This document shows positions 23,518 to 32,166 of a DNA stretch of 64,000 nucleotides, piece after piece. Each line of letters starts with the position of its first letter. Positions within the stretch are counted from its first letter, which is position 1. Location: positions 1,888,501-1,952,500 of the forward strand of contig CP041667.1 in the NCBI GenBank assembly GCA_007361935.1, read 5' to 3'. A program made the position numbers and the translations under genes. Source of the stretch: Lachnospiraceae bacterium KGMB03038 (GTDB taxonomy: Bacteria; Bacillota; Clostridia; Lachnospirales; Lachnospiraceae). The notes beneath the pieces were generated by a model. It searched no databases. It saw nothing but the letters and a program-made list of their open reading frames with translations, and was not told the origin of the DNA.

Positions 23518-25692
23518 TTATTGTTTTAAATAAATCTGATATGCCAGGTACTCTCCCTCTTCCACCGGAAGAGGAAGCCCCGCTTCCATCAGAGCGGCGC
23601 CGCTGTAGCTTTTGCCGCTTGCCTGGTCCTTATAGAATTTCTCCGGATCCAGGCCCTGCAGTTTCACATAATTGACCGTCATATTCCCATGCCGCCGGAT
23701 CATGACCGCGTTAAAGAGCACTTCTTTTTTGTCCTCCGATACAAAGGCCCACGCTCCCACTTCATCGGTCTGCGGGCTGGTCAGCCGGTAGCAGTCTCCA
23801 TTCTGGATCAAAGGCGCGTATTGCTTAAATGTACGTACCTGCTCCCTTACTTTCTCCTTTTCTTCTGCCGACAGAACCGCCAGATCCAGCTCATAGCCAA
23901 ACGTTCCTGCCATGGCTACGATTCCTCTGGTCTCCAAAGGGGTCACTCTTCCTGTCTGATGGTTTGGTACCGCCGACACATGGGCGCCCACACAGGAGGC
24001 CGGATAGATAAAGGATGTTCCATATTGGATTTCCAGCCGGTCAATGGCGTCCGTATTATCACTGCACCAGATCTGAGGCGTATAGTACAGCATTCCGGCG
24101 TCAAATCTTCCGCCGCCGCCGCAGCACCCTTCGATCAAAATATCCGGGTATCTCTGGATCAGCCGCTCCAGGAATTCATAAACGCCAAGGACATAGTCAT
24201 AGAGCAGTTTGCCGTGTTCCTCGCCGATCGCTGAGTAAACGTCATTGATGCTCCGGTTCATATCCCACTTGATATATTCTACTCCCTCATCCAGGACTAA
24301 ACAGATCTGGTCAAATATATAATCCCGGATATCCTTACGGGAGAAGTCCAGCACAAGCTGATTTCTTGCCCGGACCGGATTCCGCCGCGGAATCTTCAGC
24401 GCCCAGTCTGGGTGCGCCCGATACAGGTCGCTGTCTTCAGAGATCATCTCCGGCTCGATCCAAATGCCAAATTTCATGCCCATAGCGTTAATCTTCCGAA
24501 TCAGCTCTCCCATGGTACATCCCAATTTATCTTCGTTCACCTGCCAGTCTCCAAGGCTGGTATTGTCGTCGTTGCGCTTGCCAAACCATCCATCGTCCAG
24601 CACCAGCATCTCGATTCCAAGGTCCGCGGACTCCTTTGCCAGACGGCACAGACTTTCTCCTGTAAAATGGAAATAATCCGCCTCCCAGCTGTTGACCAGG
24701 ATCGGCCGGACCTGATCGCGGTATTTTCCTCTGCAAAGGTGTCTGCGGAAACATCTGTGCAGATTAGAGGAAAGTTTCCCAAATCCCTGGCCGGAATAGG
24801 TCAGCACCGTCTCCGGGACAAGGAAGGTTTCCCCTTCCTTCACCGGATAATTGAAAAACGCCTCCGAAAGTCCCATAACAGCACGGGTTTGGTTAAACTG
24901 GTCTTTCTCGATCTCCGCCTCAAAATTCCCACTGTAGACGAACACCATCCCGTAGCAGCCTCCAGATGTCTCATCCGCCCCCGGCTCCGCCAGGATCAAA
25001 GAAGGATTATACTGATGGCTGGAAGCGCCTCTTGAGCTTCCGACCGCCTGTTTCCCGTGATGGATCCGGTTCCTCTGGAAATTCCGCTCCATAGCGTGGC
25101 GGCCGTAAAAGGTGATCAGATCATACTCTCCACCCAAGAAATCCAGGCACGCGGAAGCGGCTTTCTTTACATAAATTCTGTCAGGACCACAGTTGATGAT
25201 CCTGACACTCCTGGTAATGATATCTTGTTCTGGAAGAACCCCGTACAGCAGAACTGCCTGTACCTTGGTCACCGAATCCTCCAGCAGGACCTCCAGGGTC
25301 TGCGCTTCCGTCTCGGAAGCGTAGACTGCCGGAAGTCCATCTAAGCCATATTTGCCTTTTGTGATCTTATGACTTTTATAACGCAGGTCACAGCAGTGGC
25401 TCCCATCACCGTTCTGCACCGAAAGGGCAGTAATCCGGAAATCACCGGTTCCCCGCTGCGGAAACTCCTGAGGGAGAGCATCTAAGGAATACGTTCTGTC
25501 CCCCTGTACATCGTAAGGGTTTCCAGAAAACCCTCTGTCATAATAGGTCAAGAGATAGTCCATATCTCCATAGACCGTTTTTCCATAATACAAATGTAAG
25601 AGGAAACCATAGGCATCCACCTGAAATTGATAGGTTGTATTTGCCGTCTGCAGTGTGAAAATTCTTTTTCCTTCGTGATATGCAATTCCCAT
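23518..25692 (-). CDS. Alpha-galactosidase (GH36)
   Basis: A cytoplasmic enzyme of 724 residues that removes terminal alpha-1,6-galactose from melibiose, raffinose and stachyose. An N-terminal beta-sandwich precedes the barrel, which has NSWEADYF, LVLDDGWFGKRND, the nucleophile Asp in YIKWDMNR (about 475) and the acid/base Asp in WCSDNTDAIDRL (about 545). Length and motif order match tetrameric GH36 enzymes of Firmicutes. It is 34 bp behind the second permease gene and in the operon controlled by the divergent AraC gene. Confidence 0.96.
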   Translation of the reverse strand: MGIAYHEGKRIFTLQTANTTYQFQVDAYGFLLHLYYGKTVYGDMDYLLTYYDRGFSGNPYDVQGDRTYSLDALPQEFPQRGTGDFRITALSVQNGDGSHCCDLRYKSHKITKGKYGLDGLPAVYASETEAQTLEVLLEDSVTKVQAVLLYGVLPEQDIITRSVRIINCGPDRIYVKKAASACLDFLGGEYDLITFYGRHAMERNFQRNRIHHGKQAVGSSRGASSHQYNPSLILAEPGADETSGGCYGMVFVYSGNFEAEIEKDQFNQTRAVMGLSEAFFNYPVKEGETFLVPETVLTYSGQGFGKLSSNLHRCFRRHLCRGKYRDQVRPILVNSWEADYFHFTGESLCRLAKESADLGIEMLVLDDGWFGKRNDDNTSLGDWQVNEDKLGCTMGELIRKINAMGMKFGIWIEPEMISEDSDLYRAHPDWALKIPRRNPVRARNQLVLDFSRKDIRDYIFDQICLVLDEGVEYIKWDMNRSINDVYSAIGEEHGKLLYDYVLGVYEFLERLIQRYPDILIEGCCGGGGRFDAGMLYYTPQIWCSDNTDAIDRLEIQYGTSFIYPASCVGAHVSAVPNHQTGRVTPLETRGIVAMAGTFGYELDLAVLSAEEKEKVREQVRTFKQYAPLIQNGDCYRLTSPQTDEVGAWAFVSEDKKEVLFNAVMIRRHGNMTVNYVKLQGLDPEKFYKDQASGKSYSGAALMEAGLPLPVEEGEYLAYQIYLKQ

Positions 25693-25726
25693 TTGCGCTC
25701 TCCTTGTGATGTCAAATATTTTCTGA

Positions 25727-26569
25727 TTACTTCACTGCTCCGTTTACAACACCATTCAGAATCTGTTTCTGGCAGATCACATAAAAGATCAAAATCGGGA
25801 TCAAAGCCAGCAGGTAGGATGCAAACGCCAGATTGTAGTTTGTTCCAAACTGGGTCTGGAAATTCAACTGTGCCAGCGGCAGTGTGTTCTGTCCAGTACC
25901 CGCCATAATGATCAGCGGCGTCATAACGTCATTCCACACCGCCAAAGCTGTAATGATAGCAACAGTAGCGTGCATAGGCTTCATGATCGGGAAGATGATC
26001 TTCCAATAGGTGCTCCAGGTGCTGGCCCCATCCACTTCCGCCGCTTCTTCCAGCGCGATCGGGATATTTACCAGGTATCCGGAATAGAGCAGGACGTTCA
26101 TCGGCATATAGAATACCACATATAGGATAATAACGCCAGCCCAATTTGCAAGTCCTAATTCCGCCGTCTGTTTTGCCAGCGGCATCATCAGGATCGCAAA
26201 GGGTACGAACATACCGCTGACAATGAATAAGTACACGAATTTATAAAATTTGCTGTGAGCCCGGTTTCTTCCGATGGCATATCCCATCAGAGAATGAATC
26301 AGGATCGACAGTACGACCGTAACCACAGTGATCAGGATACTGTTGCTCAAAGACCTCCAGAAATCCGTCACTTCCATTGCCTCCGCAAAATTGCTGAGGC
26401 TCCAGTTGCTTGGCAGAGAAAGAATCCCCGCAATACTGTTAGTCATCTCAGAAGGCTGTTTAAAAGCGATCACGATCGCCATATATAACGGAAAGATAAT
26501 CGTACTCAAGCCCAGGATCAACAGGATCACAACAGGCCAGTTTGTTCTAGATCCAATTTTCGCTTTCAT
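25727..26569 (-). CDS. Sugar ABC transporter permease (MsmG/MalG type)
   Basis: An inner-membrane permease of 280 residues with six predicted membrane segments and the EAA loop EEAAEVDGASTWSTYWKIIFPIMKP (short form: EEAAEVDGAS near 190), which docks the ATPase. The C-terminus is that of the MalG group. Its ATG overlaps the TAA of the preceding permease by one base (TAATG). With its partner it should import alpha-galactosides. No ATPase gene is in the locus. Confidence 0.93.
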   Translation of the reverse strand: MKAKIGSRTNWPVVILLILGLSTIIFPLYMAIVIAFKQPSEMTNSIAGILSLPSNWSLSNFAEAMEVTDFWRSLSNSILITVVTVVLSILIHSLMGYAIGRNRAHSKFYKFVYLFIVSGMFVPFAILMMPLAKQTAELGLANWAGVIILYVVFYMPMNVLLYSGYLVNIPIALEEAAEVDGASTWSTYWKIIFPIMKPMHATVAIITALAVWNDVMTPLIIMAGTGQNTLPLAQLNFQTQFGTNYNLAFASYLLALIPILIFYVICQKQILNGVVNGAVK

Positions 26570-27435
26570 TATAACTGCTCCTCCTTCCTACTGGATATCA
26601 TCATCTGCGCGGCGGAAAGAGCCACGATCACGATGAAGAAGATTACCGCGTTAGCGCTTTGATAACCAAATGCTCCGCCTTTCATACCATTGTTGTAGAT
26701 CAGGAAGGAGATGGACTCTGTACTTTGCGCAGGCCCCCCCTGAGTCATTGCCATGATCTGATCGAATACCATCAGGAAGTTCTTGACACACAGAACCATG
26801 TTGATGGTGAAAAATGGAATGATCAATGGGAATGTCAGGTGGCGGAAGCGCTTCCATCCGGTAGCTCCGTCCAGGTCGCCCGCCTCATATACATCTTCTG
26901 GAACCGTCTGTAATCCGGAAATGTAAATGATCGTGTTCATGGCGATATTCTGCCAGCAGCATACGATCACAATGGCGAACCAGGCCAGATTCTCATTAGA
27001 AAGCAGGCTCTGACTCAATACCGGGCTTCCGATCATCTCTCCCAGCGCGGGGATGATATAGGTAAACAAATACTGGAAAATATAACCTACTACCAGCGCT
27101 CCAAGAACGTTTGGCAGGAAATAGGCCGCCCTAAAAAAGCTTTTAGCCCGAATCTTGCTGTTCAGACCCAGCGCCAGGATCAAACTGATCACATTTGTCA
27201 AGATCGTAGCAACGACAGCCAGTTTAAATGTAAACAGATAGGAACCGCCGATACGGGAATCTCCGAACAGATCCATATAGTTCCGAAGACCTACCCAGTC
27301 GTAGGTACCAAATCCTTTAAAGTTAGTAAAACTATACATAATACCCCGGATCAACGGGATGGTGTTAAAACACACGAACAGTGCCAGGATCGGTATTGTG
27401 ATCAGCAGGTATGTCCGTTTTTTATTATTTTTCAT
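26569..27435 (-). CDS. Sugar ABC transporter permease (MsmF/MalF type)
   Basis: A permease of 288 residues with six membrane segments, the first at residues 8-28, and an EAA-like loop EAGDLDGATGWKRFRHLTFP (about 182-201). It forms the heterodimeric channel with the downstream permease. AAAAGGAG precedes the ATG and the gene follows the binding-protein gene by 18 bp. Confidence 0.93.
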   Translation of the reverse strand: MKNNKKRTYLLITIPILALFVCFNTIPLIRGIMYSFTNFKGFGTYDWVGLRNYMDLFGDSRIGGSYLFTFKLAVVATILTNVISLILALGLNSKIRAKSFFRAAYFLPNVLGALVVGYIFQYLFTYIIPALGEMIGSPVLSQSLLSNENLAWFAIVIVCCWQNIAMNTIIYISGLQTVPEDVYEAGDLDGATGWKRFRHLTFPLIIPFFTINMVLCVKNFLMVFDQIMAMTQGGPAQSTESISFLIYNNGMKGGAFGYQSANAVIFFIVIVALSAAQMMISSRKEEQL

Positions 27436-27453
27436 TCTATCCCCACTCCTTTT

Positions 27454-28740
27454 CTACTCTGCGCTTCCGTTTTCTTCTTCATACTCCTGTACCGCACGGA
27501 TGGTGTCACGGTTGTAACGCGCCCAGTCTTTATCAAATCTTGCCAGGAAAGCATCCGTATCCTGATTGATCACATAAGTCTGGAGGATAGCGTCTACAGC
27601 CATTTCTGACGGATAATAGTGGTCCTGATAGTCGGTCATGTTTCCGGACTCAATATATTCCGTCATACCATCCAGCATAGGAGCCAGTTCATAATCTCCC
27701 TCTTTACAGGAAATCGAGTTCTGGTCGTCAATATATGCCTGGATATTCTCATCTTCATATAAGAAATCCAGAACTTCAAAGGCCGCATCTTTGTCCTCGC
27801 AGGCTGCCGTGACGCAGAATCCAAGGTCAATACCAGAGTTCAGAGTATTTTCAGCCGGATCGTCGCTGGCCGGCATCACAAAGGAGTCAATGTTGATATC
27901 TGGATTTACAGACTGAATCTGCGGAACCGCGTAGCTTCCGATCGGATACATGGCGGAGTCACCGTTGGCAAAAGCAGTACACGCATCGTTATACCCGTAC
28001 GCTACCGGGTCGTCCGGGCCATACTCCATAAGCTGGATGTATTTCTCCGCCGCTTCTCTGTATTCCTCTGTAAAGGTGGTCTCGCCTCTGTTCACCTGCT
28101 TACATACGTCTGCCGGTGCCAGGTCGACCGCGATCGCGTTCCATGGCGCCAGACAGGTCCAGGTATCACGGAATCCAAAATAGAAGGGAAGGATGCCTTC
28201 CGCCTGGATATCTTCACACAGGGAGATCAGCTCGTCCCAGGTAGTTGGGATCTCCCAGCCGTGCTCTTCAAACATATCCCTGTTGTAAAGGATACCTGCG
28301 GCATTAGCCATATACGGGGCGATATAGGTTCCATCTGTAGGAACCGTCTCCAAACCTTCCGCAATGTCTATATAAGATTCTTTGATATTGTCCATTCCAT
28401 CCCAATCGGACAGATCTGCCAGAATCTCCGCATCTACATAGTAGGAATAATTGATGTCTCCGCCGATACCAATGATATCCGGGTAATCCTCACGGATGAA
28501 CCGGGTCCTCATGATCGTGGATGCATCGTTTGGTGAATCAATCGTCAGATGGATATCATCATGGGTTGCGTTAAATTCTTCTTCCAGAGCGTCAAAATAG
28601 TCTGTCGCTTCCATCTTGTACTGAATGATCTCAATCTCAGTCTTGCCGCTGTCACTGCCGTCTCCGCATCCCGCAAGGAGCATAGCGGCCATCATGCAGC
28701 CGACTAAAAGTACGCTTACTGCCTTTTTCCCCTTTCCCAT
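27454..28740 (-). CDS. Sugar-binding lipoprotein (MsmE-like)
   Basis: An extracellular solute-binding protein of family 1, 428 residues. The N-terminal signal peptide ends in a lipobox LLAGC, so Cys24 should be lipid-modified and anchor the protein outside the membrane. The mature part has the periplasmic-binding-protein fold with YNRDMFEEHGWEIPTTWDEL and ANGDSAMYPIGSY. Start ATG 28740 follows AAAGGAG; a longer frame upstream runs through the promoter. It is the first gene of the operon and delivers alpha-galactosides to the permeases. Confidence 0.93.
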   Translation of the reverse strand: MGKGKKAVSVLLVGCMMAAMLLAGCGDGSDSGKTEIEIIQYKMEATDYFDALEEEFNATHDDIHLTIDSPNDASTIMRTRFIREDYPDIIGIGGDINYSYYVDAEILADLSDWDGMDNIKESYIDIAEGLETVPTDGTYIAPYMANAAGILYNRDMFEEHGWEIPTTWDELISLCEDIQAEGILPFYFGFRDTWTCLAPWNAIAVDLAPADVCKQVNRGETTFTEEYREAAEKYIQLMEYGPDDPVAYGYNDACTAFANGDSAMYPIGSYAVPQIQSVNPDINIDSFVMPASDDPAENTLNSGIDLGFCVTAACEDKDAAFEVLDFLYEDENIQAYIDDQNSISCKEGDYELAPMLDGMTEYIESGNMTDYQDHYYPSEMAVDAILQTYVINQDTDAFLARFDKDWARYNRDTIRAVQEYEEENGSAE

Positions 28741-28791
28741 GTCATTTCTCTCCTTTCTCTCATCTGCAATCCTTTTTTGCATGATAAGCTT

Positions 28792-28797
28792 ATTATA
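28792..28797 (-). promoter_or_regulatory. -10 element of the alpha-galactoside operon
   Basis: TATAAT on the minus strand lies about 50 bp before the binding-protein start. The sequence 17 bases upstream has no good -35 box, which is expected for a promoter that needs the divergent AraC-type activator. Confidence 0.55.
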
Positions 28798-28871
28798 ACA
28801 TCTCAATATGCCAGCTAAAATACCCATATTTTTATGTTTTCATTCCTTTATGCTATTTTTTTACTTATAGA

Positions 28872-28901
28872 TTGAAGTAATCTAGCATTTTGGTATATAA
28901 T
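28872..28901 (+). promoter_or_regulatory. Promoter of the AraC-type regulator
   Basis: TTGAAG (28872-28877) and TATAAT (28896-28901) are 18 bases apart. GGGAGGGAG follows before the ATG. It is divergent from the operon promoter, so one bound regulator could affect both. Confidence 0.7.
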
Positions 28902-28923
28902 AAAACAAGAGGGAGGGAGAGTT

Positions 28924-29784
28924 ATGGATAATTACTTATTTTCCGTCTTAGAAAACGAAAATTTTATTGATCTTGTCCTATATCAATGCGGCTGGGAACA
29001 GTGTATTCCCGCTCATTCCTGCGGTCCTATAGCGAAATCTCATTATCTGTTCCACTATGTGATCTCCGGAACCGGAACTTTGGATGCGCAGGACAGCAAT
29101 GGAATCTCCAAGAGATATTCTATTCGGTCGGGACAGGGATTTATGATGTTTCCGGGACAGATATGCAGTTACTGCGCGGACCGCGATCTTCCCTGGGAAT
29201 ACACTTGGCTTGAATTCGACGGTCTCAGGATCAAGGAAGCTTTGCAGATTGCCGGTCTTTCTCCGAGTTCCCCTATCTACCGCACCCATTCTAAGGAACT
29301 TCGCGGCAAGATGGAAGAAGAAATGCTCTATATCGTGCATCATGCTAAAGAATCTCCCTTCCATCTTCTGGGGCATGGTTTCCTTTTTCTGGATTATCTG
29401 ACTCACTCCATTGCTCCTTACCAGGTCGCTCAGAGCGGGAAAATCCAGGATTTCTATATCAAAGAAGCGATTGCCTATATTGAGCAGAATTTTCATAACG
29501 ATATTTCTGTCGAAGGTATCGCCCGGCACTGCGGACTAAACCGCAGCTATTTCGGTACCCTGTTCCGTCAGTCTCTAGGACAGACGCCCCAAGAATTCTT
29601 AATCCGCTACCGAATGGTAAAAGCGGCAGAGCTTCTTAAGCTTACCCACCTCTCCATCCAGGATATCTCAAGTACCGTCGGTTATGCAAACCCGCTGCAT
29701 TTCTCTCGCGCGTTCAAAAAAGTGTACGGGAAATCCCCCCGGATATGGAGGTCTGACCATCAATCGGGGCCGGGGGATTTTTAA
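28924..29784 (+). CDS. AraC-family regulator of the alpha-galactoside locus (MsmR-like)
   Basis: A regulator of 286 residues with an N-terminal cupin sensor (GTGTLDAQDSNGISKRYSI, about 39-60) and a C-terminal double HTH (IEQNFHNDISVEGIARHCGLNRSYFG; GYANPLHFSRAFKKVYGKSP), in short pieces typical of AraC/XylS. It is divergent from the transporter operon and most likely activates it on sugar binding, as MsmR does in streptococci. The last residues QSGPGDF and the stop come from a palindromic repeat, an acquired C-terminus just after the family's usual end. Confidence 0.92.
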   Translation: MDNYLFSVLENENFIDLVLYQCGWEQCIPAHSCGPIAKSHYLFHYVISGTGTLDAQDSNGISKRYSIRSGQGFMMFPGQICSYCADRDLPWEYTWLEFDGLRIKEALQIAGLSPSSPIYRTHSKELRGKMEEEMLYIVHHAKESPFHLLGHGFLFLDYLTHSIAPYQVAQSGKIQDFYIKEAIAYIEQNFHNDISVEGIARHCGLNRSYFGTLFRQSLGQTPQEFLIRYRMVKAAELLKLTHLSIQDISSTVGYANPLHFSRAFKKVYGKSPRIWRSDHQSGPGDF

Positions 29785-29825
29785 AAATCCCCCGGCCCAA
29801 ATTGAAAATGCCCTGTCCCTTTTTG
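29767..29825. repeat. REP-like palindrome with tail, copy 4
   Basis: A 32-bp perfect palindrome (29767-29798) is followed by the tail with GAAAATGCCCTGTCCCTTTT. It supplies the final codons and stop of the AraC gene and separates it from the convergent HAD gene. Confidence 0.92.
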
Positions 29826-29829
29826 TATG

Positions 29830-30477
29830 TCATGCCAGTTCACATAACTCTTCCGGTTTTTCTATGATCCAATCGGCGCCGGCCTTTTCCAGTTCTTCAC
29901 GACTTCCAAATCCGTATAAAACACCGATACAGTCCAGCCCTTCTTTTTTTGCGCCGATCACATCATGTTCCCGGTCTCCGACCATAACTGTTTTCCCTCG
30001 GTCATCAATGCCGCAGCTTTGCAGGGCGTAAGCGATAACTTCCGCCTTTGTTCCCCGGCCTCCGTCCAGTTCCATGCCGGCCACGTATTCAAAATAAGAG
30101 GCCAGCCCAAAATGCCGGATGATCCGCCTCGCAAAAGGCTCTGGCTTTGAAGTCGCCACCATCAGCCGCTTCCCTTTTTCTTTTAGTTGTCTCAGCGTCT
30201 CTTTCATCCCTTCATAGACTTTGTTTTCAAAAATCCCTATCTCCCGGTAATACTCCCGATAATATTCTACCGCCTCTATCGACTGTTCCGCAGAGAATCC
30301 ATAGAATTTCTGAAAAGATTCCGTAAGGGGCGGACCGATAAACGCATAAAGTTTCTTCTGGTCTTCTTCTTCGATCCCATACTTTTTTAACGCGTATATC
30401 ACCGACTTGGTAATCCCAACTGACGAGTCTGTCAGCGTTCCATCCAGATCAAATAAAAAAACATCGTATGCCATCAT
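29830..30477 (-). CDS. HAD hydrolase (phosphoglycolate phosphatase-like)
   Basis: A 215-residue HAD phosphatase of the Gph/PgmB group. Motif I is FDLDGTLTDS (Asp10 nucleophile), motif II is VATSKP, and motif III/IV is KTVMVGDREHDVIGAKKEG. The cap is the small helical type. The substrate is unknown; phosphoglycolate or pyrophosphate are common for this group. GGAGAG precedes two adjacent ATG codons. It lies between two palindromic repeat copies and downstream of gpmI. Confidence 0.88.
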   Translation of the reverse strand: MMAYDVFLFDLDGTLTDSSVGITKSVIYALKKYGIEEEDQKKLYAFIGPPLTESFQKFYGFSAEQSIEAVEYYREYYREIGIFENKVYEGMKETLRQLKEKGKRLMVATSKPEPFARRIIRHFGLASYFEYVAGMELDGGRGTKAEVIAYALQSCGIDDRGKTVMVGDREHDVIGAKKEGLDCIGVLYGFGSREELEKAGADWIIEKPEELCELA

Positions 30478-30496
30478 TCTCTCCTTCGTTCGTTAA

Positions 30497-30563
30497 TCAA
30501 TCGGGGACGGGGGATTTTTAAAAATCCCCCGTCCCCGATTGAAAATGCCCTGTCCCTTTTTAT
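30497..30563. repeat. REP-like palindrome with tail, copy 5 (variant arm)
   Basis: The longest copy: a 46-bp perfect palindrome (30497-30542) whose arm has GGGGACGGGGG instead of GGGGCCGGGGG. The change is matched on the other arm (CCCCCGTCCCC), a compensatory difference that preserves pairing. The tail GAAAATGCCCTGTCCCTTTT abuts the gpmI stop. Confidence 0.93.
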
Positions 30564-32095
30564 ATTAACAAGGATTTTCCTGTCATTTCTTTTGGCTGCT
30601 CCATTCCCATCAACTGGATCAAAGTCGGCGCGATATCTGCCAGGCAGCCGCCTTCTCTTAATCGATACGCCGGGTCTGCGTTCACTAGGATAAACGGTAC
30701 CGGATTGGTAGTGTGGGCCGTAAACGGCTCGCCGGTTTCCTCATCTATAAGCTGTTCCGCATTCCCGTGATCCGCGCAGATAAACATCTGTCCATCTACT
30801 TCTTTGATAGCCTCTACCGCTTTTCCCACGCACTCGTCTACAGCCTCAATGGCTTTGACCGCGGCCGCTTCTACTCCGGTATGGCCTACCATATCTGGGT
30901 TCGCGAAATTGATGATGATCACATCGTACTTTCCGGAGCGGATTGCCTCCGTCAGTTTGTCGCACACTTCATACGCGCTCATCTCTGGTTTCAGATCATA
31001 GGTGGCAACCTTTGGCGATTTGACCAGAATCCGGTCTTCTCCTTCGTTTGGCTCTTCTACACCGCCGTTGAAGAAAAATGTTACGTGAGCGTATTTCTCT
31101 GTCTCGGCGATCCGGGCCTGCTTCATTCCATGAGCGGCCAGGAACTCTCCAAAGGTATTGGTGATCTCTTCTTTTACGAATGCCACCTGCTTATTCTCAA
31201 TGGTCACATCGTATTCTGTAAAGCACACATACGTGGTCTTCACCCGCGCTCCCCGGTCAAATCCGGTAAATTCATCGTCGCAGAATGTCCGGGTGATCTC
31301 CCTTGCCCGGTCCGGGCGGAAGTTAAAGAAGATTATGGAATCCTTTTCTTTAATGACAGCCGTAGGCTTCCCGTCTTTTACCACTACTGTAGGAAGCACG
31401 AATTCATCGGTCTCATCCTTATCATAAGACGCCTGGATTCCTTCCGGGCCGCTTGCCGCCTGCTCTCCTTCTCCATATACCAGCGCCCGGTAGGCTTTCT
31501 CTACCCGGTCCCAGCGGTTATCCCGGTCCATAGCGTAGTAACGTCCCATTACCGTAGCCACTTCTCCAACGCCAAGTTCTTTCATCTTCGCTTCCAGCTG
31601 CTCCACATATTCTTTTCCAGAGGCCGGAGGTGTATCCCTGCCGTCCAGGAAACAATGCACGTAAACCTTCTCAATTCCCTGCCGTTTTGCCAGTTCCAGC
31701 AGACCGAAAATGTGCTCGATATGGCTGTGCACACCGCCGTCTGATACCAGGCCCATCAGATGCAGGCTGGAACCATTCTCCTTCACATTTGCGCAGGCCG
31801 CAAGAAGCGCCTTGTTCTCAAAGAAATCTCCATCCTGGATTGCTTTCGTGATCTTGGTCAGATCCTGATACACGATCCGACCGGCTCCCATATTCAGATG
31901 TCCCACCTCAGAGTTTCCCATCTGTCCGTCCGGCAGGCCGACCGCCATGCCGCTGGCGTTCCCTTTTACAAATGGATACTCCTTCATCAGCCGATCCATG
32001 ACTGGGGTCTTGCCCTCCGCCACCGCGTTGCCTTTCACGCTGTCATTCAATCCATATCCATCTAAGATCATCAATACTGTTGGTTTCTTACTCAT
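30560..32095 (-). CDS. gpmI: 2,3-bisphosphoglycerate-independent phosphoglycerate mutase
   Basis: A glycolytic enzyme of 511 residues that interconverts 3- and 2-phosphoglycerate, using manganese. Markers are ILDGYGLND at the N-terminus, the phosphoserine site in GNSEVGHLNMGAG (Ser62), FLDGRDTPP, FNFRPDRAREITR and the metal site ADHGNAEQ. It is in the same direction as gap, pgk and tpiA but about 2 kb beyond tpiA, separated by three unrelated small genes. GAAGGAG precedes the ATG. Confidence 0.97.
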   Translation of the reverse strand: MSKKPTVLMILDGYGLNDSVKGNAVAEGKTPVMDRLMKEYPFVKGNASGMAVGLPDGQMGNSEVGHLNMGAGRIVYQDLTKITKAIQDGDFFENKALLAACANVKENGSSLHLMGLVSDGGVHSHIEHIFGLLELAKRQGIEKVYVHCFLDGRDTPPASGKEYVEQLEAKMKELGVGEVATVMGRYYAMDRDNRWDRVEKAYRALVYGEGEQAASGPEGIQASYDKDETDEFVLPTVVVKDGKPTAVIKEKDSIIFFNFRPDRAREITRTFCDDEFTGFDRGARVKTTYVCFTEYDVTIENKQVAFVKEEITNTFGEFLAAHGMKQARIAETEKYAHVTFFFNGGVEEPNEGEDRILVKSPKVATYDLKPEMSAYEVCDKLTEAIRSGKYDVIIINFANPDMVGHTGVEAAAVKAIEAVDECVGKAVEAIKEVDGQMFICADHGNAEQLIDEETGEPFTAHTTNPVPFILVNADPAYRLREGGCLADIAPTLIQLMGMEQPKEMTGKSLLI

Positions 32096-32166
32096 GATTT
32101 GCTCTCCTTCTATCGTTTCTTGTCTATTGCCAAATTACAGTGCTCGCTGCCGCTTTCCCAGGACAG

